NCBI GenBank assembly: GCA_013054445.1 | Contig: JAAMPI010000222.1 | Coordinates: forward strand, 1-50,519 | Length of the DNA stretch: 50,519 bases | Direction: 5' to 3' | Source: Cudoniella acicularis | Lineage: Eukaryota; Ascomycota; Leotiomycetes; Helotiales; Helotiaceae | Shown: piece after piece, positions 1 to 9,857 of the stretch | How positions within the stretch are numbered: the stretch's first letter is position 1 | Layout of the letters: each line of letters opens with the position of its first letter | The notes under the pieces: model-generated | Told to the model about the DNA's origin: nothing | Seen by the model: the letters and a program-made list of their open reading frames with translations, nothing else | Database searches by the model: none | Position numbers and translations under genes: made by a program

Positions 1-336
1 CAGGAATTTGTTACTTGAGGAGGGAAGAGCTTCGCCATAGTAGCTTGACTGAACAGAGGGAGGTGAAGTTGGATGGAAACAAGAGGAGTTGCGAATTGCT
101 TTAAATAGTACTCGAAGAGCCTGGGACTATAATAATCTGTTAATTGCTTTCTTGCTTTTTGCTAGCAAGTGGGGAAAGGAAAATAATGAGGTTCGAAGGT
201 AAATTTCGAGTCTTGGGAAGACAGTTCTTTGGTTGAATTGGGTCAAAATCTCTACGAATCAGTGAAGAATTCCGCAGAAGTTGAGTCAGAGAGGTAGGTG
301 CTTCAATCATGTGTTCGAGTAATCATCCAGCTTGCC
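1..336. other. Left edge, no supported gene
   Basis: No convincing gene. A minus-strand ATG at position 38 opens a frame (MAKLFPPQ...) that runs off the left edge after about 12 codons. It could be the start of a gene lying outside the window, but this is too short to judge. Confidence 0.3.
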
Positions 337-680
337 CACTAATTTACAGCGCGGATGACCTATAATTCAGTGAACAATCGCTAAATTATAGCATGCAGAC
401 CCCTAAAAATTAGCGATCGAAGAGCCCAACCTTGACTTTTACAAAACATTAATAAACATAAAAATAATAACGTGCATTTTATTTGAAAATAATTTCAAAT
501 ACAAAAAATATCATTATTAGATAATCATTTAATTATGATACAGCGTAAAATTGCTTGTTTTGCTATTGAGAGGGTTTATGACCATTTTGCGCTGATATTC
601 GCTAAATTATAAGGAGGTACGCGCTATAGTTTAGCGCATCGTCGCTGAGTTAGAGCGTGCAGGTCCCTGTATTTTAAGGC
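337..680 (+). repeat. CACTA-type transposon end with subterminal repeats
   Basis: The sequence begins CACTAATTTACAGCG, the CACTA start expected of EnSpm/CACTA (Plavaka-like) DNA transposons. It is followed by degenerate direct copies of a subterminal motif: CGCTAAATTATAGC with GCAGACCCC nearby (about 382-405), CGCTAAATTATA (about 600) and CGCTGAGTTAGAGCGTGCAG (about 644-663). A second copy of the same end occurs at 49561 and shares the CACTAATTTACAG start, a GAACA-TCGCTAA block and the GA-CCCCT block. No TAGTG-ended partner or transposase frame was found nearby, so this is probably a truncated or non-autonomous relic. The right boundary is approximate. Confidence 0.6.
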
Positions 681-2366
681 TGGACAAATCTAATCTCTTC
701 CTTTGATTTCGACAAGGGAGCTTGTATGCACAGATCTTTTTTGCAAATGCAACCGGGGGGGGGGTTGAAGTATAATTTCTTAGCCTTCTAAGAATTCTAG
801 CACTGGAGTCAGGATCTTCCTTTTATATTCCACATAAATTGAGAATTTAAGATCTACTCACGCTTCAAGAGGATTCTTAACGCAAGGGTTACTTATGAAA
901 CTCATTAAGAAAAGTCTCGAAAGAGGTTTTACACATCTCCTTGGCTAAGTAAGTTTCATGTTTACAAATGGCGATCACTTGGAGTTTTTAACCCTAATGC
1001 GGTCCTGATCGAAAAATTGTGTGAAACACTTGAAAAATAATTAAACAACTACTAATTTTAAACATTACGCAAAGCTCTACAACAATATTTGGAGCAGTCT
1101 ACTCCAAATTCATTGAATTTTTAAAGTCTCTTAGAATAATATCCAGGGCGTATGGATTGCTCCCAGTTATCTTCCACTAAGAGATTGCTGCCAATCCTGG
1201 CGTCAATGATTCGATAAAACCATTTTAAGACCATTTCTTCCCCAGGGCAATTCTCGAATTTGGTTTCAAGCATTGACTTGAAGACCTAGGTTGAGTTAGG
1301 ACTTATTGGAGCATGCGAAACAATATTTGAAGAAGAGGAATAAAGAACATACTTTCTGTTGGAGGTAAACGTGTGTAGGCGGAGGAAGAGTCAACTATTA
1401 GGTCGAGAGATTCAAGTACGTGGAATAATAATATGATTTTGACTTAAAGACTTATCTATCTGCAAAGGAGTAAGTAGACTATATATACTACGAGTGTAGT
1501 TACTAGAAGCTTCTATAGCTTAGAAATCATCGCTTATAAATCAAAGAACAACCTAGAAGATTCTACTAAGGTTTAAACCTTAAGTTTAGAATAGTGCTTA
1601 TTACCTAATAATATAACACTTTCCAGTGCCGAAAATACTCCCACTGAAGACTGTGTATTCGACCAAGGGCGTCATCGAGTCTAATATTATCGTCTAAAAG
1701 GAGGATGGAGGATTTTGGAATAGCTTGCAAAGTCATCATTAAAACCCGTAATTAGGGATAAAACATACTTTGGCGTATTGTTCGAAGGGTTTTGTTGGGA
1801 GAGAAGAGACTCTGAGATATGAAAGCAGTTGGAGAACAAGAGCTATACCCAAGACGAAGCTAGGAAGTGTTCTAGGCACTCTTGCCAGCTCTCTTCTCTC
1901 CATATCCACAATTTTACCCACCACAGGTCTTCTTCACTGCTTTAGTGACCTCACTATCCCCTAGCTTTCGGAATTTCTATTAACTCTTCGGCCCGACTAC
2001 TTTATATACGTCAAACCTGGAACCTACGCTGTGCACTTTATAGCACCACACTACACCATGCCTCACTGTCTTAGATTACAACGGGATTAGAACCTAGCAG
2101 TAAAGCACCTCCTATCTCCCCCTTATCCTTATCCTCAGCCTCAGCCTTATAATTCACCCCTCTAACCTCGTAATTTCCTACTAACACTTTTACACTAGTA
2201 TTCTCGTACTCTTTTAGACTAATACTCTTATGATATACTTATGTCTAACCTAGGTATATTCTCTTTATCTTATATATTCTAATCTTTATTTAATATTTCT
2301 TTATATTTTTTTATAATATATAAATAACTAGCTAATATAACTTTTCTTTTTATAAAAATAATTTAT
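681..2366. other. AT-rich region without a supported gene
   Basis: No frame longer than about 65 codons, no splice-consistent coding run and no recognisable protein similarity. It includes a G run near 757-765. It is probably eroded transposon-derived or intergenic DNA between the CACTA end and the LTR-element mosaic. Confidence 0.5.
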
Positions 2367-2614
2367 TGTCACAGACCTAGTTCGACGCTAGTCGATTCAA
2401 TGACTTGATAACTGACCGAGTGACTCACTATCCAGGGGAATCGCTTGCGGACTGCTTCGCTTACCAGCGCTATTTGTATAGTTAAATAGAGCTTCTCTCT
2501 CCGAGAGAANCTCTTCTTCTCTCCTTAGNTTAGTCTCTTCGATAATANAGCACCTTCTTNCAAATACGTCCCNACGTGACGTCAGGGCCCTAGTGCCTTT
2601 ATAGAGCCGTAACA
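2367..2614. repeat. Possible LTR (TGTCAC...GTAACA)
   Basis: This segment has LTR-like termini, starting TGTCACAGAC and ending CCGTAACA. It is less AT-rich than its surroundings and holds all five ambiguous bases. The flanking 5-mers (TTTAT and AATCT) do not match, so there is no target-site duplication to confirm the boundaries. It could be one LTR of a degraded element whose partner is gone. Confidence 0.3.
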
Positions 2615-2815
2615 AATCTAAAGGTCCTAGTATTTATTAATAAATACTATATTTATATAACTTAAGTGACTATCGACGATTAAAAGACGCTTTATATAAG
2701 GAGAAGCTAGCTAAGTTATAGGATTAAAGACTAAATATATTATTATTCTATCTATTATTTAAAACACTAAAAAAAAAGTCATCTAAGTCTTCTAGATCCT
2801 ATAGTAGGGTTCTAT

Positions 2816-2837
2816 GTCACGTGCTATAGCACGTGAC
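2816..2837. promoter_or_regulatory. 22-nt perfect palindrome ahead of a TATA box
   Basis: The core CACGTGCTATAGCACGTG (2818-2835) is a perfect palindrome and extends two bases on each side. It contains two CACGTG E-boxes and lies about 15-25 nt upstream of a TATATAAGG box. The arrangement resembles the U3 promoter of a degraded LTR element that would start at TGTCACG (2815). Function is inferred. Confidence 0.4.
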
Positions 2838-4188
2838 TATATTCATGTATATAAGGTCTTTCCCCCTCTCCTAGAAAGGAACAACAACTATCCTTCCTAG
2901 AGATTCGAGTCTATTTTAGAGGCCTCCCGTCCTTCTATAATCCTCTACTTATATATCTCGTAAGTTATATAATTCGCTTTTATATAAGAGGGTCGTAGGG
3001 ATCTTACGTCCGATCGTAGAGACGTAAGCTAAGAGAATAATAAATTCGCGGTTTCTGTCTTTTAAGGCTTACTATACTCGTCCTAACTTATATACCTCTA
3101 TCGACATAACCCTTTTTATCGTCCTTAATTACCTAATCAGTAAGCCTTTCTCGTCCTAATTATAGATATTTTTAGTAGTAATATTATTATCTTTAACGGC
3201 TTAGAATAACTAGTATAAGATATATATTAATAACTAATTCTTATAAAACATAGAAAAGTAATATAAAAAAAATATTTAACTAGATTATAAAACAATTAAT
3301 ATATAGGTCTATATTTACCTTTAATATATAAATTATCGATATTATATAAATATAAGCTTTTTAGCTTACCTTAGTACTATTAGTAGAATTAGCCTATCTA
3401 GTTCTTCTTTATAACACGTCTAATTATCTCTTTTATAAAGTTCCTGACTATCTAACTCGTTAGAGAGATCCTATACTTAGTAAGGCGATTAATCTGATTA
3501 ACTAGAACACGTTCTTAGGCGTTAGTAAGGCATTAGTAGACTTAAGACTAGTACTCGGCCCTAGAGGTGGTTTTACCTCTAGCGTGTTAGGATAGCGTAG
3601 ATCGGTTTAATTTATATTTCCTAGCTATTATAGTATAATCAGGAGCTAAAGAGCTTTCGATTTTAGCTAGAGCCTTCTATATATCGTCTTCGTTGACTAT
3701 TTTATAGGTGTTTAAAGAAGTAGAGTATATCGCTAGTAAGGCGTATATTTTAGCGGGGCGTATATTTAAGCGGGATCTCGAGTAGTTAGTCACTACCTTT
3801 AAGATAAAAGAATATATACTCTTAAGACTAAGAACGTATAGGCAATCAAACGTCTTCTACCTAAAAATTCGAGCGATAAGACAATAAAAATAAGACTAGA
3901 GTTAATAATTCCCGGATCTAAAGTCTAAACTATATGTTAATATTATTAGTATATTAAATAAATAAAATAAATAATAATCTATTAAAATATATATTAATTT
4001 ATAATGTTTCTTTAAAAATACTTTTATATTTCTTTAGTTAATTATAACTAAAAATAAAATTCTATCTTATAACTGAGTATAGTGGTTTAGGCTGCTAAAT
4101 CCGGCAGGTTTAGTCGCTGTTTTACGTAGCTTCGACCGTTCGCTAAACGTAGCCCGTAGTCCACGTGACTCGTTCGCTTCGAGGCGCG

Positions 4189-4342
4189 TGTTACGATTCG
4201 GGCCGCAGACCCGTTTCAGGGTACGCTTTGGCCTGGTGCCACGCCTATAATTATAGGCTCTAGAAGCCCTTCCTATATAGTAGTCATCTTCTCCTTAATA
4301 GAATACACTCGTTTTTGACTCGAAGAGCTTGGAATTTTAACA
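4189..4342 (+). repeat. Solo LTR, 154 bp, with 5-bp TSD (GCGCG)
   Basis: Starts TGTTACGATTCGG and ends GGAATTTTAACA. It is flanked on both sides by GCGCG (4184-4188 and 4343-4347), a perfect 5-bp target-site duplication. No second LTR or internal domain is attached, so it is a solo LTR left by LTR-LTR recombination and inserted within older repeat debris. An inverted, more GC-preserved copy is at 21263-21417. Several differences between the two are C/T transitions, in line with RIP. Confidence 0.85.
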
Positions 4343-6060
4343 GCGCGACCCCCTAGAAACCACGTCCCTCCTAAAAAAATACTAGTTGTTATACTATATT
4401 ACCCTGACCTATAAGGTATACCCTAAACCCTTAATCCAGGAGCTAGTAAAGGCTCCTTATTAGTTATAGTAGGCCTTCTCTGTCTCTACCTCGAGGGCTC
4501 TCTAGGCTATATAAGTTCTTATAGTCCCCGCCTACCCTCTCTCTCTAATAACTACTAAATCTCTTTCGAATACCCTTTTCTATACTACTCCCTCCTTATT
4601 TTCTCTCTCTAAGGCCTTAAACCTTAAACTCTCGATAGTTCTTATATATTCTCCCTACCCTCGACACTCGCTACGACTCTCTCTTTTATAAAGACTCTTA
4701 AAGTTTATTTTCTCTTTATTACCCTCTATATCTCTACCTTTACTCTATAACTCGATTCTTTACTCAGCTATCGACTTATAAACTCAATCGACTATCGTAT
4801 TACTAGGCTACGTCGATACTATAATAGATGTTTCTGCTTTCTTATAACTCGCTATTCTATACTCGAAGTAGCTAAGGGGTCGAAGTAATACTATTATCCC
4901 TTCTATTACTAGTAGAGCGCACGTAGCCCGTATATTTTTAGGCGAGCTAGTTAGAGAGCTAGGATTTTAGAAATAAGGGGTTAATTTTATCTATTTTAGT
5001 AATATCTCTTAAAGCAACTACCCTCTCTATATAAAGCAACCTTATATTACTTATAGCTATAGATAGAGGTCCTCCTCTTACTTTTTTTATCTAAATTAGT
5101 TATAACTTCTAAGAGTATAGCCCTTTTAAATAGCCGGTCTTAATGCCTTACCCCTTTATATATTATATAGTCCTTACGTATAGGCATCTTAATATACTGA
5201 TACTAATATAAAGGTACTTCTAGGGCCTCTAAATCTATATATAGATATACCCGCTTTTTAGGTATCTTTATATCCTTATTAAATATAAATAATAACTCTA
5301 CTAGCTAAATCTAGAAGTTATCTTATAATCGGGGTATCTTCTTTCCCTCTTATTTAGAGTATAGGGCTAGTAAATAACAGTTTACTAAGACTATTATAAA
5401 TAAGAAGTGTTTTATAGCCTATCCTCCTTCTCTCTTAAGTTGTTATAGCCTGAATTATACCCCTATAACTGATCTACTAGGTTAACCGGACTTATTTAGT
5501 GATTATAAGTATCGTAGAGCTCTAATATCTATATCTCTTTCTTATAAAGGTCGCTAAATAGCTTACGAGCTATTTTAGCTTTAGAGGATAAGAGTTTTAG
5601 ACGTTTATATAAAGATAAGACCTTCTTGTCTACCTCTTAATATATCGATATTATAAGTATAAAAGTATTATCCTTCTACCCTACTTAGTTAACTCGATTT
5701 AACTCGATAGGAAAGTCGTAGAGGGTACCCTAGAATATCTCGTTCTTGCCCTTATCCTTCCTCTTAAGCTCGATTAACTCTAATATAACGCTAGAGTTTA
5801 TCTTATAAGTTCTAGTTACTACGTATCTCTTAGATTAAAGGAGCTCTAAAAGCTTTTTAGAGATAAAGAGGTTATTAAGATAAATATAATATAGACTATC
5901 TCTTTTTAAGAGTTACTTAAGTAGTTAGACTATAACTATCTATATCTTATTCCTTCTTTTTCTAGTATTTATACCCCTTAATTCTATAGGGGTTTTAACG
6001 CTAATTAGGCCGTACTTCTTTCTAGGATAATACTATATCTATTTAAGTATAAACTAACTA

Positions 6061-6100
6061 TATACTATATATTATATATATATATATATATATAGATAAA
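6061..6100. repeat. AT microsatellite
   Basis: A tract of TATATATA dinucleotides marks the right end of the degraded repeat block, just before the HET gene remnant. Confidence 0.7.
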
Positions 6101-6187
6101 TATAAAAAATATAAAAAAGTTTAAAGGGCGTTAATACCCTAAAATTAAACCTTAAACTTATTATATATAATTTACAGCTCTTGTTTC

Positions 6188-6595
6188 CCACTTTGCAGCA
6201 TTTATACAGACACATACGGACCTAGTAATGTTCTTCCAGGGGACAATGTTTTAATTCTTGGGGGCGCAGCAATGCCATTAATCCTACGTCCAGAGAAAAG
6301 CTACTACAAGCTCATTAGCGAACGCTATGTTGACGATATTGTGAACGGAGAGGCTGTGGACGCGGCCCGCGACAGAAGTATCCTTAAAGCTCCGTTTAAT
6401 CTCGATGCCTTGATGGGGCTTTTTGATTCACGGGATTCTTCGAAGGTAAATTCTGAGTGGCCATTTAATTCGACGGAAGAGGTAAAATTTCCTGAGACGG
6501 CATGGATAGTGATAGAAGAGATGAAGAGAGGATTGGTTAAGATGGTCAGAGAGAGGTCCGCGGATCTCCGTGTTAGTTGTATTGAGATTCGCTAA
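6188..6595 (+). pseudogene. 3' remnant of a HET-domain (het-6-like) gene
   Basis: An open frame runs in from upstream of the ATG at 6272. Its translation contains GPSNVLPGDNVLILGGAA followed by MPLILRPE...YYKLISERYVDDIVNGEAVD. This is the conserved C-terminal region of fungal het-6-type HET proteins, where a GD-(x)-(V/I)-GG segment is followed by a P-x-(I/L)-LRP motif and a YxLIGExYVHGIMxGE-like stretch. The N-terminal HET domain and any start codon are missing. The remnant abuts the RIP-degraded repeat block, so the 5' part was probably lost or overwritten there. A CTTTGCAG at 6191-6198 could be an old splice acceptor. The stop is TAA at 6593-6595. Confidence 0.7.
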
Positions 6596-7719
6596 GAGAA
6601 GGTTCTCGGCGTCATACTATGAATTTACATATCCAATCTCAAAGTGACTATTACTTGAGGCACGCTTGCTATATAATAGAAACGGTACTATTTAAGAAGT
6701 TTCAACTTTATTTAGCTTGTATTATCTACTATAGTAAGTCTTTTTTAACTATGAAAAGAAATAATCAAGTATGCTTCAGATGTATTAATCGACCACCGCT
6801 CACAGCTTCACGCAATTTTTTATTTTATTTTTTGTTCTGTTATTTGTTGGTATCGCTGTAGAGCGCAATAATCGAAACACGATTCTACGCGACTAGATTA
6901 GTGATTTTTTGCTTCAATGCCACAACAGACTATACAGCCGGTAGATAGTTGGGCGTTTCTCGAATATTATAGGCAGTTGTTCGCTGCAGTGCAGCGACGG
7001 CTCGCTATTGTGCACTGTATTTTAGCGAGTAAACCCCTGAACGAAGCGAACCCTCCCCTTTTCTTCGTTCCTGTCTCTACGGATGGTTGCGCTCTGACCT
7101 CTCATTGTGCAGTAAGGCTAGATGCTTTGAATCAGCCCACAAATCAAGCGTTAATAGGATTATCGTGTCTTGAAACTGTCGCACCGATTTCCCAAAAGAA
7201 ATAATGCACATTACTAAATTCAGAAGTTCTGCAGCAGAAGGCGGCATTATGGCGGTTTTCGTCACGTGTAATAGGTGAGATGGGCCGCCTTCAGGCATCT
7301 GTCCGCCTTTCGCGACTCCTCTTCCTACATAAGTTTCACCCTCCCTTCCTTCAATTTCATCCCTGCGAATCACTTCTTTTTCGCCTTCAAATAGAACAAT
7401 TCCACACCTCTCGACACCGAGTCTCTATCACATAGCCTGAAAAGCATACGCGGGCTGCTCCTCTGCATACTCTATTTCCGTGCCTGGTGGTCCGATAGCC
7501 TAGACGATCGCCGATTCTACATCAACTCCATCGAAAGAAATCTTTCTCATCGCCATGTCTTGAAGAATCCAATCTTTCAATGAACAGTACGGAGTAACGC
7601 CAACATATAACATATCGGGAAACATTTCAAACTTGGAACCCACTATATTGAGTCGAAACACCAGCGGCTGAAAGGCAGTTCTGATATTCGTTGCCGACCA
7701 CGTGCGACGACTTCAAGTA
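6596..7719. other. Intergenic region, no supported gene
   Basis: About 1.1 kb without a convincing gene. A 95-codon frame from 6917 has no recognisable features. A hairpin-capable inverted repeat, CAGTGCA (6987-6993) with TGCACTG (7011-7017), sits in the middle. The last few hundred bases before 7720 are presumably the promoter of the F-box-like gene. Confidence 0.5.
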
Positions 7720-9435
7720 ATGGCATCCGAAAGTCTACATCATGTCAATTCTTTTGCCACACATTCCAAGACGTGCCCTCTTCACGAATCCGAAAAGAAC
7801 AAACTATGTTCTGGTAAATTGAGAAAGGGTGGGCAATGTATCAATAAAGCGTTGCCGCCATTCGAGCCCTGGTTGATGCCAACATGCAAAGTGCATCGCG
7901 ATCAGACGAAGTACTCGACGCTATGCCGAGCGGTATTGGAATGCGGCTTTCGGTGTGGTCGCAGCTGCGAATTCAAAGTCCATGAGAATCAACTCTGCCC
8001 AGAGCATCTTGAAACACCAATGAGCTGTTATTTCCTCAAAATTCCCATCGAGTTAAGATTTCGGATTTACGGATACCTGCTACCAGATATGATCATTCCT
8101 GCCCAACTCGGACGTGGCCCCCCCAGTCCCTTCGGAATGAATCGCAGCCTCAAAAGTGACGGCGAGCCTGTCTGCACGTCAATTCTCCGGGTCAACCATC
8201 AGATCCATGATGAATCTACAAGCATCTTGTACGGCAGCAATACCTTCACCATCAACCTCAACACTTATGGCTTAGTCATGCTCGGCAAAGAACAAAATCC
8301 AGAGAATCTCGCCTTACAGGACTATCAGGCGCAACTGATGCTTTTCGAGCAACAAAACATACGACGTCGTTTAATGCAGATGAACAACCCGGTGGTTCTA
8401 CCTCAACCAGCTATGTCGCCTCAGCAAGCTATGCAACTAGCTCAGCAACAAGCTCAACAACAACAAACTGCGCAACAAAATATGCAGCTAGCTCAGGTGC
8501 GAGCTCAAGTAGCCAGGAATAATATGGCTCAGTTGGCGTTTACCTCATTCCCAGTACAGCCTCAAGTTCGACAAGGCCCAGTGCCAGTAACTAATTACTA
8601 TCAACCTTCACCGGGGCTCGGTCCTTACCCTCAAGCACAACTCTATTTCGAACCAATATGGACTCCTAGTGTCGACGAAAAATACTTCAGAGGGATCCAC
8701 TCCTTCCTCGTCGAAATCAACTTAGTACCGAGTATGCAGTGGAACAACGGCCCAATGCCCGGAAATATGATAAACGGCATAAGTCCCCCAGGGTGGACAA
8801 ACAAAAACCTAGAAACACAAATATACGGCTACTGCGACCATCTCCACCGACTAGTCAAAAGATTGTTGCTTTCCAAGAACCGAATTTCGTCTTTGGAGGT
8901 TTCTATCAATTTCCACAACACCTCCGTAGCTCATGCTGAAGTATTTGACGCTGCTCGAATCCTTCTCGAGCCACTCAAGCATCTCAAAGCCCGCCGCGCA
9001 AATCTCCTTTCAATCAACGTCGCGGATCAACAAGGTCGTACAAGCGATCTCCTCCAGCCGCATTGGGTTCCCTCGCCAGCCTACCAGAGTTTCGATCAGT
9101 ATCTCGGAGAATGGAACCAAGCACTGACGAGCCCAGAGCCTGCTCGAGAATACACACCCATCTTTGAGGCTTACTGGCAAATAGATAAGTTAGTTTCTAC
9201 CATCATGAACCATCCTGTTCATCCTTTCAACCGGGACCAAACGCTTGGAGAATTTCCTGATTTGCTTCATGCTGCTAAAATTGCGAGGGAGGCTGAGAAT
9301 GTTACCGGTTTTGGTGAGATTTGGGAACGCGTAGTAAATATATGGATTGATCACCTCAGTGCCGAGAAAGCATACCACGAGAGTGTTGCAAACTCTATCA
9401 GTTCTATTTATGATCTTGTCAAGAATGACGATTAG
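7720..9435 (+). CDS. F-box-like protein with N-terminal Cys/His-rich module
   Basis: Single-exon frame of 571 aa. The ATG at 7720 (context GTAATGGC, protein MASESLHHV...) is preferred because the frame further upstream has no ATG. Residues about 19-97 are rich in Cys and His (CSGKLRKGGQC, PTCKVHRDQ, CGFRCGRSCEFK, LCPEH), a probable zinc-binding module with paired Cys and CxVH/CPEH ends. Residues about 100-125 (FLKIPIELRFRIYGYLLPD) are F-box-like, followed by SILRVNHQIHDESTSILYG, the RVNxxIxxExxxxLYG motif of the large fungal F-box-like family. Residues about 225-270 form a Gln-rich low-complexity stretch. The family is likely involved in protein turnover or regulation, but no substrate can be inferred. 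I know of no Pfam name for the Cys module. Confidence 0.8.
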   Translation: MASESLHHVNSFATHSKTCPLHESEKNKLCSGKLRKGGQCINKALPPFEPWLMPTCKVHRDQTKYSTLCRAVLECGFRCGRSCEFKVHENQLCPEHLETPMSCYFLKIPIELRFRIYGYLLPDMIIPAQLGRGPPSPFGMNRSLKSDGEPVCTSILRVNHQIHDESTSILYGSNTFTINLNTYGLVMLGKEQNPENLALQDYQAQLMLFEQQNIRRRLMQMNNPVVLPQPAMSPQQAMQLAQQQAQQQQTAQQNMQLAQVRAQVARNNMAQLAFTSFPVQPQVRQGPVPVTNYYQPSPGLGPYPQAQLYFEPIWTPSVDEKYFRGIHSFLVEINLVPSMQWNNGPMPGNMINGISPPGWTNKNLETQIYGYCDHLHRLVKRLLLSKNRISSLEVSINFHNTSVAHAEVFDAARILLEPLKHLKARRANLLSINVADQQGRTSDLLQPHWVPSPAYQSFDQYLGEWNQALTSPEPAREYTPIFEAYWQIDKLVSTIMNHPVHPFNRDQTLGEFPDLLHAAKIAREAENVTGFGEIWERVVNIWIDHLSAEKAYHESVANSISSIYDLVKNDD

Positions 9436-9857
9436 GCTTTTGGGTTTCTTTCCTTAGAGTTTTGTGGGGCATATTATCAATTGATTTATTGGTTTCATTG
9501 GTTGGAAAAGGCTGCTAAAATCGGAAGGATAGGGGATGAGCACGGCAGCACGGAGGCGATCATAGTTCGCGCAATGATCCTATATTATTTTCTTTCACGA
9601 GGCTAATGCATTTCATAAATATACCCCAGCTCTATGTTGGCTACAGTAGTCACAGTTGGATCCACTTTTCCGAGCTTTCAACATATTCATGGATTTTCTT
9701 TCTAGTTTCATTTCTATATGGAAGTGTATTTTCCCCCCTCTTGAACCATATTTTCTAACACTAATAATTCTCTATGATGTTGAGCAACGGTCTATTTACC
9801 AAAAGCATACTAAGGTGACAGAAGAAGGCAAACAGTTCACAATATGCGAGCCCGGTC

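Larger units (their letters stand above)
2367..6180. repeat. RIP-degraded LTR-retroelement mosaic
   Basis: About 3.8 kb that is very rich in TA, TAG and TAA, with no long open frame on either strand. This is the appearance of retrotransposons destroyed by repeat-induced point mutation. Pieces with LTR character are visible: a TGTCACAGACC...CCGTAACA segment (2367-2614, no clear target duplication), a TGTCACGTG start at 2815 followed by a TATATAAGG promoter-like box near 2850, and a well-bounded solo LTR at 4189-4342. Five ambiguous bases (2510, 2529, 2548, 2560, 2573) show the assembly was uncertain here. An (AT)n tract lies near 6061-6092. The element families cannot be named because no protein domain survives. 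Confidence 0.7.

Noticed and set aside
2367..6180. CRISPR-like or satellite array in the AT-rich block
   Set aside because: No regularly spaced repeat unit is visible; the pattern is RIP-driven low complexity.
6917..7204. A 95-codon plus-strand frame
   Set aside because: No domain, poor start context, and an internal hairpin sequence suggest chance openness in intergenic DNA.
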